64,000 nt of DNA, taken from the NCBI GenBank assembly GCA_039704465.1, contig JASFAU010000003.1, positions 1,116,001 to 1,180,000 of the forward strand, written 5' to 3'. Position numbers and translations under genes: made by a program. Below are positions 10,501 to 22,500 of this stretch, piece after piece. The notes under the pieces are model-generated. The model did no database searches. It was not told the origin of the DNA and was given only the letters and a program-made list of their open reading frames with translations. The DNA comes from Plasmodiophora brassicae. Taxonomy: Eukaryota; Endomyxa; Phytomyxea; Plasmodiophorida; Plasmodiophoridae. Within the stretch, counting starts at the first letter, position 1. Each line of letters opens with the position of its first letter.

Positions 10501-11819
10501 AACGGCATAGCCGTACGAATAAGACAGTGTGCCTGTAGAGCTGTGGGCCCAAGTAACGCAACGCTGCGTCCAGGTGGGGAATCACCGAATCCAGGGTTTC
10601 TGAATGGAGAGAACGCAGAATGAGTACGTGCAGGAGACGAAGTTACAACCGACAGACCTGTTTTCATGGTTTCGTCAAATTCTTCACGGTTGCCAGAGTT
10701 CAAACGGAAGAATTCGGAGCAATGTTGACGGTAAAACGCCCAGATTAAACGCTCGGTATAGCCAGCAAGCGCGTCTGAAACGGGTACATATCGTGATGGC
10801 AGGCACGTAGAGCAAGCAGCCAGCAGCCTCCAGGCGGCATCAACAGCGGATTTCCCGCCGTTCCGAAATAATGCACTGATCAGGTCAAGCTTTGGGCATG
10901 GCGTAGTCCACATCGCATCTGAAAGCGATATCGGGCTATACGGTTTTTCCATGTTGCCTCCTTTGCGATCTGCATTGAGGTTCACATGCGACAGTGAATC
11001 AGCAGTGTCGCGGATCTGGTTATCGATCGCGGTCCGAATCTTAACGAGATCGTCGATGCTGTTCGGCAACAGGTACCCGGAGAACAAGTCAACGGCGTCG
11101 ACGGTGCCGCGCTCGATAAGATCCGCAGCAACGTCGAACATGCTGGACGACGGTTCGGAATGCTTGAAGGCATTACCCAGCAGGGCGGTCAACGTCGACC
11201 GCGACTGGACAAGCTGCAAAAGTAGTTGACGTCGCTGATCGTCGGAGTCTGGGCCGCGATTAAACATCGCCTGAAGGAGCAGGTCAGCAACCCGGTTTGG
11301 GTCCAAGTCGAACGCCCCGATGAGCGCCTGGATACGTTGCGGTCGGCACTCCCCAGATAATTCAACGAGGACCTTTGAAAATCCTTCAGTCTCTTCTCGT
11401 AACAGGTTGTACTTTGTCTGCGTGTAGAGACGATGTGTTCTCCAGACGATATCTTTGCGCTTCGCCTGCTCTGCCGACGGGATAACCATGGCACGTTCAA
11501 GCAGCGTGGGCTCAAGACGGGCTCGCGCCATTCGCGTCGGAATCACCTGACGATTACAGAGCTGTCGAAGGAACGACGCCAGATTCGCCTGATGCGCAGT
11601 CGCCTCGACCTGACACCAGATAATGGCGATCGTATCGCACAGCATGGACTGCATATCCTCCTCGCGCAGGCTCGCCGCCGACGTCTGCGACATGAGCATG
11701 TCCAGCAAATCATCCTGCGGCCCCGACACGGCCGCCTGGCACAGCGCCAGCAGCGTCGCCCGCGCCGTCGACGACGACAGCGAGTCGAGCCGCTTCAGCA
11801 GCGACAGATCGACCGCCAT
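7512..11819 (-). CDS. THOC2: THO complex subunit 2 (THOC2)
   Basis: Scaffold of the THO/TREX complex, which couples transcription to mRNA packaging and nuclear export. Exons 11819-10658, 10599-9997, 9939-9497 and 9443-7512 give 1379 residues. Conserved blocks in order include NLLREETEGFSKVLVEL and ALIGAFDLDPNRV (N-terminal THOC2 domain), RQLPRFSHNAPLVVMQLVVA and DSFKYLTALSHDTLPY (middle), and LNWRVSPRTALRAM, VDVIRQVMMQYREFLDVHL and MWLSQCAARQATTLVFLERC (C-terminal THOC2 domain). The last 200 residues are a disordered, charged tail with a DYERERG heptad repeat and RS/RD dipeptides. The start was chosen as the first ATG (11819), since the frame upstream begins with GTG. Confidence 0.94.
7733..7832 (-). 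repeat. 21 bp coding tandem repeat in THOC2 tail
   Basis: About five copies of a 21-base unit encode the heptapeptide D-Y-E/D-R-E-R-G near the C-terminus of THOC2. Copies are nearly identical at DNA level, which suggests recent slippage or recombination. Alternating acidic and basic residues resemble the RD/RE tails of nuclear RNA-binding proteins. Confidence 0.85.
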
Positions 11820-12152
11820 CGCCCACGGTGCAGCTGATGGCACGCGGACTGCGAAGAAATCGTGCTGGCTGACTGACCCCCAAACCCGACCGTCACCGTG
11901 GACGTTCGTCTCTGGCTGGCCCGGTCACTCTACCACGCCGCCGCGGCCAACGCTGCCAGCTTTTGCTGCACTGCCGGTTCGCCGTCAAAACCGGACGTTT
12001 CTAATGCTGATCTTGCACTAGTGAGTATTGGAATGGGCCGGAATGGTGCGCAATGGATATTTACCTGTCGCAAAGATTCAAGGTGGCATGCGTTGGGGGC
12101 GATCGCGGGCGCTGCGTATGACATATCTGGTCGGTGCCGGTTTGGTGATGGG

Positions 12153-15100
12153 ATGGCGCCCGCCGATGATTTCGTGGAAATCGGATTGCAATTGGCGCGG
12201 CGCCTGGCGTCGACGAAGGATGTGGACCTGCTGGGCAACTTCTTCGACACGGCGTTCATCTTGCATGACCTGGAGAGTATATGGCTCGGCCATGGCAGCG
12301 GGTTGAACCAGACGCAGTTCATTGATCTGCTCTCCAATGCTCTCGACATTGAACGACGAGAGCTCGAAGTGGAGTTCGAGAAAATCGATGCGAACTTTGA
12401 TGGTAACCTTCAGACGCGTGTCCGGGGCATCTGACGTTTCAACGATTGTCAAAGGCGTGCTGTCATGGGACGAACTGATCAGTTACCTTGTTCGAGTACG
12501 TCGTGTAGGTCCATTGGGGAATGCTGGGAAGCTTACTGAGCTTGTAGTCTGCTTGGAGCAACTGGGTCTTCATCAACAACCTATCAAGGGACTATCTGTC
12601 GCAAGGCCACGTTACAGGTGCCGTCCGGAGGGGGCGGCATCAGTTCATGATGACAAGACTGCATCCGATTCGCGACAACAGAATCGCCACCATCTGGTTT
12701 GTGCAGTCCTCCTGCCAGCTGTCACGTCTAACATCCATCCGCGTCCACAGCACTGATAACACAGTTCGTATCTACAGTTCGACCAGTCCGAAACTTCGGG
12801 AATTCCTTCCAATGACCAGGAGATCGGACGCTCCTCTACTGCAGGTCCGCCTTTCAGAGGCTCGTGGGCGACGCCCTCCTTCACCTGAGACTGTGTCCGC
12901 TAATCAATTGCTTGCGCCTGGCGGCCACTGCTCATGTTTATACGGGTTTCGTACAGACTAGTAGAATGGCATCAGACGCACTCTGCACGTGGATCATCGA
13001 CTCTTCAGACGGCAGCGGATTCCCTGAACGACAAGCACGATATCGAGCCAACCGCCATCGCCACATTCGACAAGAACGGCCAGATATGTATCGGAGCCGT
13101 GGACCGAACGATTTCTTTCTTCAGCAGGGTCATAACCGGGAAGGAAAGGCTCCGCGTTCTGGACAAGACATATGGGAACCCTGTATCCTTGCAGTACAAG
13201 TGCGACCTGCAGTATCAGGTCGCGCGCTGTGCCCCTCGAACGCGCTGGATAGTGAACCTTCTGTCTGCAGGTGGAAAAGGCCCCAACATTCATGCAGTGT
13301 TGTGATCTGGCAGAGCGGCCAAGCGTAATGCTTCTGGCCGATGTCTCCGGGCACATGTCCGTCATTGATCTGACGACCCATTGTCTCCTATCCCGCAACC
13401 ATGTCTGTCGTTGCATAGGGCATTACCGAAACCGTAGAATGTGACATGTAATCGATCAGGTTCAGAATCATGAGCCGATTACGAAGTTCAAGCTTGTTCC
13501 CAAAGTCGGCCTGGCCACGGCCGGATTCGGTTCGTGAAAACGCATTGGGCATATCTGCCCTTGCCAAAGTTGCTAATCTCACGATCTGCATCCAAGATGG
13601 AAAGCTCATCATATCGGACATGACTAGGTGGACCCCGATCATATCACTGTGTAAGTCGATCGTGCATCTCGTGGTACCTTCGCTTGACATTGTACGCGCT
13701 GTGGGCAGGTGGTCACAAGCAGGGCATTTTCGGGCTCGACTATTGTCCCAGGTCAAGGATGATAATCACAGCGGGATATGACGGGCGAATTCTCGCTTGG
13801 GTACCAACGGGTTCGGATTGGAAGTGGTCCCCTCCCTAACGTACATGCCGGTTTTCTAGGACCCGTATATGTCTGCGCCCGTCGCTCGCATCGCCGGCCA
13901 ACATTCTTCAGTCATACAGATATGCGCCAACGAGGACGAGAATCAGTTCATCACTGTCACAAGCGACAAGCGAATTCGGCTTTATGATATTCGCACTTGG
14001 TCGTGCATTCAGACTCTGTTGGAATCCGAGGTGATCCGTATTGCAATGGTATGTGGTGCATCGCTGTTCCGAACGTTCATTGGTAGATGCACACACCGGA
14101 GGACAAATTCACTGCCGCTGCTTTCGATTTCACCAACAAGCAGTTGATCACAGCCGGATCGCACCTGCGCATCTGGCCAGTGACGACGTACGAGGGGCAG
14201 CGAAAAGTAATGACGTCGACGAACTTGTGGAAGGCCGGTTCGTAACGGCCTTGGCATCATCGTGCAGGTTGTTCAAGCCAGTACCGATTCGAACGCGTTC
14301 CCCGCCCGTGCCCACCACTGTCTAATAGTGACGGTTCGGTACTCTGACCTATTCGGGCATGTCGTATCTGTTGGCGTCGACCAGACGGTTAACGTATGGG
14401 ACGTGTTTTCTGGTCGACGGATCAACCAGTTCACTGCTGCGCCGAACGCTGACAGGTTCATTGCCACCGATGCTTTCACGTACTACCTTGCCTAATGCCG
14501 TCGGCAGTACGACGGTCACCAATGTGGACGACGAGAAGATGGCCGTCCGAGCGGCGTGCAGCGACCGACGAGGAAAGCGTCTGTTCACAGGGCTGGCCAC
14601 GGGAGAGCTTCATTGTTGGAATCCGCACAACGGTGCGCTGCTGCGAACGCTCCCGGCAGCATGCGGGGCAGGCACGAGCTGTGAAGTCACGTACCTGCAC
14701 TATACGTCCGAGTGCCATGCGCACCCCGTTGTCGGTCTTATCCCAGCGATGAACGCACTGGCGTGGTGGTCGGAAGCCCAGACCACAGAGGTTACACAGT
14801 GTGGTATCGTACATCGTGGGAGGATCTCGTTGTGACCCGTTGCTGTTAGACGTCCAAGGCCATGGTCTGCAAGCTCCCTGGGGGATCCACCATGAAACTG
14901 CTGTGCCTGCACGCCAACCCGTCGTTTGTCGTCTCCGGTACGTCCAACGGCGAGGTCATATTATGGTCCGCATCGCAACCGAGCCGCATCAGCCGAACGT
15001 ACGCTGTATGTGCATCAGCGCTTCTGCCCTGTCGGATAGCGGATGTGACGTTGTGCTAGGTGACCTCGGCCGACATCGGCATCTCGATGGTTCGCGCCCT

Positions 15101-16828
15101 CAGCCGATCCGAAACAGTGATTGCTGGCACAACCGATGGGAACCTGTTCGCAATCGACACGTCGACAGGAGCGATCCGGGGCCTATCGAGACGGCGCCTT
15201 CCTGAGTTCGTCCTCTGGTACGAAAGCAACCCTGTTCGCCTGGGCTGCCGCTGACCGCAATGGCAGTGCCGCAACGGACGCTGAGGAAACATGCGTCATT
15301 GTTTGCGATTGCCTCAAGACAGCCGAGATCCTAGGACTGGACGATGACGCACACCAGCCTCCTGTCAGGTTCGAACCAAACGCACGAAGCAACATGACAT
15401 CTGTCACGAACTGCTCCCGAATCAAGGTAGCAATCGTATTGCCAGAAGTTCGTCGAGGCATTGCGCCCTAACCATGCGTCGGGTCCAGAACTTCTTGATT
15501 GCGTCCGACGGTGGCGACATGTCGCTCTGGTCGTACGCCGGCCAACTGACCGCCCGTTTCGGGTACTGGCAATGAAACAAGCGGTGAATGGAACCTAGAC
15601 TCATTTCTATACAGGCAGTCGGCAACGTGGCCACCTGAACTGAAGGCCCTGCGTCCGGATGCCACTGAGAACGAAACCGACGGTTGGGATGCCCGCGTGC
15701 CTGTTGTGGCGGTGGCGCCAAGCAAGAAGCCGGTGCACTATGCCGACCAGAACCCTGTCTACATTCCCAGCACGATTCTCCCTCGAGGTTCGTACTTTGG
15801 TTCCCGGGTTTCTGGAAATGGTGTTAAGCCCCGTACCAGGTCTGCGGACCCGGGACGACGAGCTCACGTCGCTTATCGCTCGGAGCGGGAAGCAGGAGTC
15901 TGGTGACGACGATGCGAAATACTTGTCCAGTGCCAGGGAACTGAAACGGGCAATGATCGAGTACATGAAGGTTGATTGTGTTGAACCACGAGGTAGAAAC
16001 ACAGTGCGCTCTGGTGCCTGACGGTGCCTGTACAGGCCGAAGACGAGCGCATGCGTGCTGAATGGGCGATGAAGAACAGGCGCGGCCGTCTGGAACGAAG
16101 CCCGTCCATTGCGCGTATATCTATCGATCGTGGCCATCGAGGGCAAACCAGCCCACGAATGAATGCCCTTGCGGAGATGGCCTACGAGGCGAAGAGTCCA
16201 CGTAAGCAGGCAAAGGCGAAGCGCGCTGACCGGAAGGTGACGACGTTCGATCAACCAATCCGACGGCGCTTGAAAGGCGCCAACTCGGAAGTCATGCCGT
16301 CAACGCGCCGGAAGCCATCGACAAAGGCGAAACCCGCGATGAAGCATCCCGCTCTACGCGTGGCGTCGACGTCGACAGAAGCGTCGGCCGCCGTTCATCC
16401 CAGTGCTGTTCAGATTATCGACGTCATGAGAAGGGAGTCGGAACGTGCGGCCAGTCTGATCCACGATCTGAACGTCGCCGCTGATCGCCGAAGCACCTCC
16501 ATATCGGCCGTCCATGCGGTGCGGTTCTTCAGCCGTTGAGCGAAAACCTTGCTGCTCACGTGCTGTGTGTGTCGTGTGTCAGAATGGGCGGCCTTCGTTC
16601 GCCAGCTCTCGGTCATCGAAGCGTAACACGCTTATACCGGGCGGGTTCGCATCAGCTCGCGGCCCACCTCTGCCTGCAATCGCGCCAGCATCGGCCACGC
16701 AACCCAAACCTCTACAGGCGCCAAGGAAGTCCCACGACGATTTATATCTGCCGCCTATAGGTGGCCAGCTCGAGGACGAGGGCGATGTGGACAGCGACCT
16801 TGCCAGCATCGTCGACTCCGTTTACTAA
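12153..16828 (+). CDS. EF-hand plus WD40-repeat protein, WDR49/EFCAB8-like
   Basis: Large protein split into many small exons. The N-terminal part is helical and holds an EF-hand formed across an intron: FEKIDANFDG joins VLSWDELISYLV, a canonical calcium loop. At least eight to ten WD-type blades follow, for example HPIRDNRIATIW (about 12660), ATFDKNGQICIGAVDRTISF (about 13060), MIITAGYDGRILAWVP (about 13760), FITVTSDKRIRLYDIRTW (about 13950), HVVSVGVDQTVNVWDVFSG (about 14360) and KRLFTGLATGELHCWNP (about 14580). The tail beyond 16020 is basic and low-complexity. EF-hand/WD40 proteins of this layout (WDR49, WDR64, EFCAB8) occur in ciliated eukaryotes; an axonemal role is inference. The start is taken at ATG 12153, and exon borders are only partly resolved. 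The stop at 16826-16828 lies 33 bases from the convergent ankyrin gene. Confidence 0.75.
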
Positions 16829-16861
16829 TGCGTTCAAATACAGGGCGTCGCTCGGTTCGGC

Positions 16862-17732
16862 TCACTGGGCGGCCTCCCATTGCACGGTTTGCCGGATCGT
16901 GTTCGACGCCAGGTCGACAGGGCGCTTGCCGTCCCCATCGACCGCGTTCGGATCGCAACCGAGCCGAAGCAGCTTGTCGACGAGGGCGGCGCATTCGATC
17001 CTGACCGCCAAGTGCAACGCCGTCTGCCCACGGCTGTTCTGCGCCGTCAACGCTGCCCCGAGTTTCGTCACGATCAGCTCCACAATCGCTGTCTGGGCAC
17101 CAGATGAGTTTTCCGCATCGATTCCAGTTCGCGCCCGCTGTACCTGGGTGGACAGGACGGCCATCATGAGCGCTGTCGAGTTCGTTTTCGACTGGACGTT
17201 GATCTGGGCGCCGTGTGTGGCCAGCAGGTCGATCAGTTGCATGCTGCCAGCGGCACTGGCCGCCATCAACGGCGTTAAACCCTGCCCATCGACACAGTTG
17301 ACATCGGCATTCCGGCTGATCAACAGTTCGGCAACGCCAAGGTGCCCGCACTGAACGGCATGCATTAAAGCGGTCTTGCCAGCGAACCCAGCCGCGTTCA
17401 CATTTGCACCGTGGTCGATCTGCACATAATGCCCATCAGCGTCATGGTCCTTGATCCGTGTTGGCGTGTGAACAGACCAGCCAGGCGGCAGCGTTGATCG
17501 AGTTGTGCCGCGCGGCAACGATGAGGGGCGTCATTCCAGTACGATCCACAGTATCCAGACTGGGGACCTGCTGCTTGGGGTTGTTGGCACCCGTGCATCT
17601 TTGCAGAGCAGGTACACTATTGAGCTGTGCCGCCCGATGCAGGTCCACGATCGAGTCGATGTGCTTCTGCAAGCCAGCGACGCCCGCCCCTGATGGGGCC
17701 GGCTCGCTCGACACCTTCCCGCCAGCAGCCAT
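16862..17732 (-). CDS. Ankyrin-repeat protein
   Basis: Two exons, 17732-17478 and 17419-16862, give 270 residues. Repeats visible: DRTGMTPLIVAARHNSINAA, then (across the intron) DHGANVNAAGFAGKTALMHA, then ISRNADVNCVDGQGLTPLMA, then THGAQINVQSKTNSTALMMA, and finally NSRGQTALHLAVRIECAALV followed by GCDPNAVDGDGKRPVDLA. The intron interrupts one repeat, and joining restores WLIDHGANVNA, which confirms the splice. The penultimate repeat carries a loop insertion (QRARTGIDAENSSGAQT). Ankyrin repeats are protein-binding scaffolds. No second domain is present, so partner and function are unknown. A Gly/Ser/Pro-rich start precedes the repeats. Confidence 0.88.
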
Positions 17733-17821
17733 ATTGGCGCACGTGGCCTTGCTCGCCTAAGGATTCTAATACGGCAGTGGCACGCGCCATCGAATTTCGG
17801 GTAGGGAATGCGCTGAGTTTA

Positions 17822-19408
17822 CTATGAAGGCGCTGACGCGGGGCTTTCATCGCGACACGACTTATGCACGATGTCCTTGGACGCGTTTGCGTCTTCTGCG
17901 TCATCGCCCTTGACGACACGCACGACCTCGACGGCATCGAGGAACACCCAGGTCTCCTTAGCGTCGTCGAACATCTTCTCAAACTTGTCGCCACAGATGG
18001 CACAGGTTGACCGGTTATCGTCGGCTTCGACGGTAGACACCTAGCAGGTGGCATATCAGCTTGGGGGTGCGTTACGCAGGACGAAGCGGTGCAGACCGGT
18101 TCAGGTTCGCTCTGCTCAGATGCCTCCTTGGCACGTTGCAGGTCGTCGAAGTACGAGGCGGGGGCTTCGCGCTCGTCGGCACCCGAGCAAGACACCCATT
18201 CGGCAAGCGACATGAACCACAACTGTGACGATGTCGTCTTCCCGCGCTTCGTCGCTTCTTTATTCGTCGCGAAGTGCCAGTCCAGATGCGTCGCCATGTC
18301 CGCCTTCGCTCGTATGCGCAGGCCACAATAGGCACATTGTAATGGGATTGCACTGTACAGCGCGTCGACGACGCTCTGGTCCCGGACTCGCAGCGAATCG
18401 GTCGTGAACACGGGTACAGCTGCTGGCGGTGCACGTGTTTCCGGTTGCTGTGGAGCCACGATCCCAGCCAGCTTGTCAATGGTGTCGACAATCAGGTAAT
18501 CAAGCGAAACGTCTCTGTCGTGGAGAGGAGGTTCGAGCGAAGCGCCGGCCAAATGATGATGGTGATGGGCGACAGGTGGTGGGCCAGGCATCGCCTGCAT
18601 ACGCAGCTGGCCGATCGCATCGGACAGTCGATGCAGGTCGGGCGTTATGTCGCCGCGAGCGTTCCATACGGCCTGCAGGCGACGATACAGTGGCGTCAGC
18701 TGCGGGAACTGTCGGACGTCGGCCTCGAGAGCCGGCCAATTCGGTTCCATGGGCCGTAAACGTTTCGGCGGCGGTACAGCAGCGGGCGGGACAACGGGCC
18801 GAGGATGAACGGGAGGCATTGTCGACGGAGACGGAAGAGGTTCCCTGAGTTTCGCCCTGAGGTCGTTGACGAAATCCATCGGGAACACGTCGACCTGTAG
18901 CCAGGAATCAACCATTCTCACGACGGCCTTTGAAACATCGGATCCGGGAGGGCACGAGTCGAACGTCTCCAGCACGAGACGATGCAGGCGTGGCACGAAC
19001 AGGCGGATGAACGGACCGGCCAGGTTCTTGGTGATGGAGTCGATCAGGTACAGTAAGGGCAGACGGTCGCGAGGCGGACGCTGTGAAACAAACGAGGACA
19101 TTACAATCGAATTCAGAAACAAATCGTTGGAAAACGAATGTAAAACTAATTCAGAAAACGTTCTTTGTGACGACTGATCCAAGGAGATAATGTATGTTCA
19201 TTACGCGAAGGATCTCCTCGGCGATCAGGCTGGTGACCTGCGGCGCCAGATCCGGCTCGTCGCCAGCCAGCATCGTCAGCGACGCGATCTGCGGACGGGA
19301 CGGCGCCCGCAGCGCCACCAGGTCGTGCGCGTACCGCGCCAGATACTCCCGTTCGACGACGCGACGCGGGACGGGCGGTCGTTGCTGCGCTGGTCGACCG
19401 GGCCTCAT
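17822..19408 (-). CDS. PCF11: Pre-mRNA cleavage complex factor PCF11
   Basis: Subunit of cleavage factor II/CFIA, which links the RNA polymerase II C-terminal domain to 3'-end cleavage and termination. Exons 19408-19205, 19080-18097 and 18040-17822, all joined in phase 0, give 468 residues. The N-terminal CTD-interaction domain is helical and ends with RDRLPLLYLIDSITKNLAGP and SKAVVRMVDSWLQ. A proline-rich linker follows, then a first zinc motif CAYCGLRIR...THLDWHF with the PCF11-type LWFMSLAEWV. The second motif CAICGDKFE...ETWVFLDAVEV ends in a C at the HKSC position. The first intron (124 bases) is longer than most here. The protein is shorter than animal PCF11 and closer to the yeast size. 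The start is the first ATG in frame. Confidence 0.92.
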
Positions 19409-20340
19409 GGTATAGGACGCGAACTGACCCGCCACTGCTCACAGACGCACTCCGGCACGGACTCCGCCACGGGACGCCCCCCGTCCCCCTTCAGTCAGCG
19501 TCCTCGCATTTTGACGCAAAGCGGTGCGGCGTGCAGGTCGGGGAAGCAGTTCGGCGGTTTCGCCTTTGGTGTGTCGCTGGCCAGCGTCGGCGGTATCAGC
19601 CAAACGATGACCAGTCGCTGGGACGCCTTAAGTTATTACACCAGCTTGGCGGGTTATCCGGTCTGGTCCTTCTCGGAACTCATGGGCACGCGACGTGTTC
19701 CAGCGGTTCTCACTTGGGAAGATGTCTGGTCCACATCCGGCATCCAGCTGTTGCTGAACCCGACGTCAACACGCCAAGCCGGGTTTCAGTTAGTTTAATT
19801 TTCACGCAGGCGCCTCGGTCTCGGGTCCGAGGACCGTAGCAAGCCGGGTTTCCTGTTCACAGCCATGGCCTGCCAGACAGTGGCTGTACCTCGTCGTCAA
19901 GTTCGTCAGTTCAGTCCTCACTAACGTCAGGGTACCGTTTGTGGGCACTCGCCACGTCGTTCCGACTTTTCGTCCAGGATCCTCGGAGGGTGCCCATTGA
20001 GTGTGGCGTGCCAACGCGGGATTTGCCAGGCGTACTGCGAGAGCGATGCTGCTGCTGCCATTTGGGTCTGTGCGGTATTGGTGAAGTGACGTTCTCACTC
20101 TGGACTCTTCGTGATATTCGTCTTTGCCAACATTGTGCCACCCGTGGCCCATCCCAATATCGATTCAGCTGCCAGGCAAACTGCATATCGCAACGCCAAG
20201 CAGATTGTATATCGCCACGCCAGACAGTTCGCAAATCGACAGTCCGAACTGAAAGGAACTGCATAACCTTCGGAACTATAACAAATATCATGACTTATTC
20301 AGCATACGTCATAACTTGGACAAGAGAGCAATTGCTTTAG
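19409..20340. other. Stretch without a supported gene
   Basis: A GC-rich promoter-like part lies upstream of PCF11 (19409-19520). A plus-strand frame to 19797 contains a mildly hydrophobic patch (FGGFAFGVSLASVGGISQ) but has no convincing ATG or family resemblance. Around 20160-20235 there are two similar 25-base blocks (CATATCGCAACGCCAAGCA and TATATCGCCACGCCAGACA). I see no RNA gene. Confidence 0.4.
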
Positions 20341-20996
20341 TGACGTTCATACAACACCGGGCGTGCTGTATCTCATTCCGAATTGTGAAACCCAAATGTT
20401 AGCCGTACTCGGGACGAGGACCACCAGGGAACCGCATGGTGAGGTAACCTTTTTGCCCGGTGACTGCTGCTGCTTGATCAGCTGCCTTGCTGTCTTATTG
20501 CGACGTGCGGCATGGCAGTGCCCCTTGAACGGAGAGTATTTCCGTGAAATGGATGCATCGCCGCAAGGACAATCGGTTACGTTCATACAACACCGAATGT
20601 GCCGTATCTCATTCCGAATTGCGAAGCCAAATGGTGTTTGGCCTGTTCAGTACTCGGGAGGGGGACCACCGGGGAACCGCATGGTGATGTAACCTTTTTT
20701 GCCTGGTGACATCAACCGCTCAGTCGGCTCACGGCAACATACACCGTCATGAACTGCTTTGTCGGCTCACTGCAAGTCTGCAACGTGCGCCATGGCATGG
20801 CAGTGGCCCTTGAACGGAGCGTACTTACGTGAAATGGACGCACCGCCGGAAGGACCTTCGGTTACGTTCATACAACACCGAATGTGCCGTATCTCATTCC
20901 GAATTGCGAAGCCAAATGGTGTTTGGCCTGTTCAGTACTCGGGAGGGGGACCACCGGGGAACCGCATGGTGATGTAACCGCTTTTTTGCCCGGTGC
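20341..20996. repeat. Three-copy dispersed direct repeat
   Basis: A block beginning with ACGTTCATACAACACCG and ending with GAACCGCATGGTGATGTAAC, followed by a T run and GCC(C/T)GGTG, occurs at 20342-20463 (diverged), 20511-20709 and 20796-20996. The last two copies are nearly identical from about 20575 to 20695 and 20860 to 20980, and they share an upstream part (CATGGCAGTG..CTTGAACGGAG). All copies lie on the same strand with unique spacers. Short open frames across them share a peptide only because of the DNA identity. I see no terminal inverted repeats, so this looks more like local segmental duplication than a transposon. Confidence 0.85.
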
Positions 20997-21621
20997 TCGC
21001 TGCATGTTGACCAGCTGCTATTGACTGCGACGATTGTCGATGCGTTGGATATTCAGGCGATTGCATCTGACAGAACACGGCGACAGGTGTAGAAAGGGTA
21101 TCGATCTGCCAGAGCGTCTTGTTCCTGATCGTCACCTGGCACATATCAGCGCCGTCTACATGCGCGGGTGCTTCGTCATGCGGTAACCGACACGGTCCCT
21201 CCGTTAACAGCACTGCTCACCCGTTCTGCTCGTAACTGAAGCGTGATATTCATGCGAGCCCACACGATCTAGTGCCGTACGTCTCTTACCGTTTTGCTGA
21301 TGGCATCATTCGACGGATGCCGATGCCATAGCCGCCGATCACAACATCCAAGGCCTGCACGTCCCGTACCGCCAGGTACCCTATGTCAGTACACGTTGCT
21401 GGGCAGAATTGTGGTCTTAATACCGATTCAAATAACAGGCTATGTAGGTAGGTACTGGTAGCGGATAGCGTCAGGTTGCTTCGTTCCAAGTCGACATGCG
21501 CGGGCGGCTGACGGTGACGCTACGGTAGACGTCGTACTGGCGTTGCAAGCAATGCGGGTGCGTTTGGCAGGTGTGGAGGTCAGACATTTTGGCACGCACG
21601 GAGTCTGTTGGGGCTGTCACC
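20997..21621. other. Intergenic region downstream of the repeats
   Basis: No open frame with coding character. The first 50 bases (GACCAGCTGCTATTGACTGCGACG) resemble the sequence after the first repeat copy (GATCAGCTGCCTTGCTGTCTTATTGCGACG), so the duplicated unit may extend to about 21035. The rest presumably holds the promoter of the PPR-like gene. Confidence 0.35.
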
Positions 21622-22500
21622 ATGTCAGTGATCCGTTGTTGGCGGAGAGGGCCCGCCTGGTGTCAGTGCCGGTCGGTGTCGTCAGGGACCGCTCGCGACA
21701 ATGCGTTTCGGACGACACGGATGGACGAATCGCGTTCGACGAGCACTGTCGACGAAGAGGCTGTCGCGTCGAGCTGGACACCGCAACTGCCACTGTATGC
21801 GGCGTTCCTGCGTCGCCCATCGGCCGGCTTGGCGGTTCGCATCCTTCGTCAGGAATTCGATGTGAACCGTGCGATGGATGTTTTCGAACGTGTCATGCAG
21901 TCAGGCGCGCACGTGTCTGTACCATTTTTTCAGTCCATGATGGCGTTCTGTCGGGCTCGGGCACCGGCGAAGGCCCCCGCTGTGTTGCGCGCTGCCTTAT
22001 CTTACGACGTTCAAGTCACCGGCGATCCTGCGTTGTTCTGCACATTTCTCGACGCTTGCTCTGCCAGCAAGCCTCCACTTCTTGACGACGCTCTTAAAAT
22101 GTACTCGAACCATGGACCGCGTTCCGGCGACGTTATCGTACGCCTCGCAACGATGTGCCTTATGGCAAAGCAACCTGGGGCAGCTTTGCCTCTAGTTCAG
22201 GACGCGGTTGACAACTGTGTCGACATCAGCGACAAGATGTTTTCACTCTTCGCCGCCTGTTGTGCCGGAGACGGGTCTCCTGCCGCTGGTGACACGGCCT
22301 CTACATTACTCAAGCTCGTTCGTTTGAAATGTATCGTCCATGATCGCAACCTGGTCGCCTACGAGAACCTCATCAAGGTGTTCCTATCTGCCAACAGGTC
22401 CGACGAAGCCGCCGAAACTCTGCATCTGATGGATGCAAACGGTCTTACGCCGTCAGTTGAAACACGTTCTACCGTCAACAAGGCGTACGCCCAGCGGTAA
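21622..22500 (+). CDS. PPR-like helical-repeat protein, probably mitochondrial
   Basis: Intronless, 292 residues from the ATG at 21622. The N-terminus MSVIRCWRRGPAWCQCRSVS is arginine-rich with no acidic residues, as expected of a mitochondrial presequence. From about residue 80, pairs of helices of about 35 residues appear: AMDVFERVMQSGAHVSVPFF, then DDALKMYSNHGPRSGDVIV, VAYENLIKVFLSANRSDEAA and ETLHLMDANGLTPSVETR. The last two are good matches to pentatricopeptide repeats (helix A, helix B, then the GLTPS-type turn). PPR proteins bind organellar RNA. With only about five degenerate repeats the RNA target cannot be read, and a TPR-like protein remains possible. It lacks introns, unlike most neighbours. 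Confidence 0.72.
   Translation: MSVIRCWRRGPAWCQCRSVSSGTARDNAFRTTRMDESRSTSTVDEEAVASSWTPQLPLYAAFLRRPSAGLAVRILRQEFDVNRAMDVFERVMQSGAHVSVPFFQSMMAFCRARAPAKAPAVLRAALSYDVQVTGDPALFCTFLDACSASKPPLLDDALKMYSNHGPRSGDVIVRLATMCLMAKQPGAALPLVQDAVDNCVDISDKMFSLFAACCAGDGSPAAGDTASTLLKLVRLKCIVHDRNLVAYENLIKVFLSANRSDEAAETLHLMDANGLTPSVETRSTVNKAYAQR

Noticed and set aside
19190..19798. Plus-strand frame of about 200 codons
   Set aside because: The first half is antisense to the PCF11 start and promoter. The second half has no ATG near its beginning and no domain.
20363..20977. Open frames in the direct repeats encoding a shared peptide
   Set aside because: The peptide similarity only reflects DNA identity of the repeats. 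There is no family resemblance, and the reading frame is interrupted between copies.
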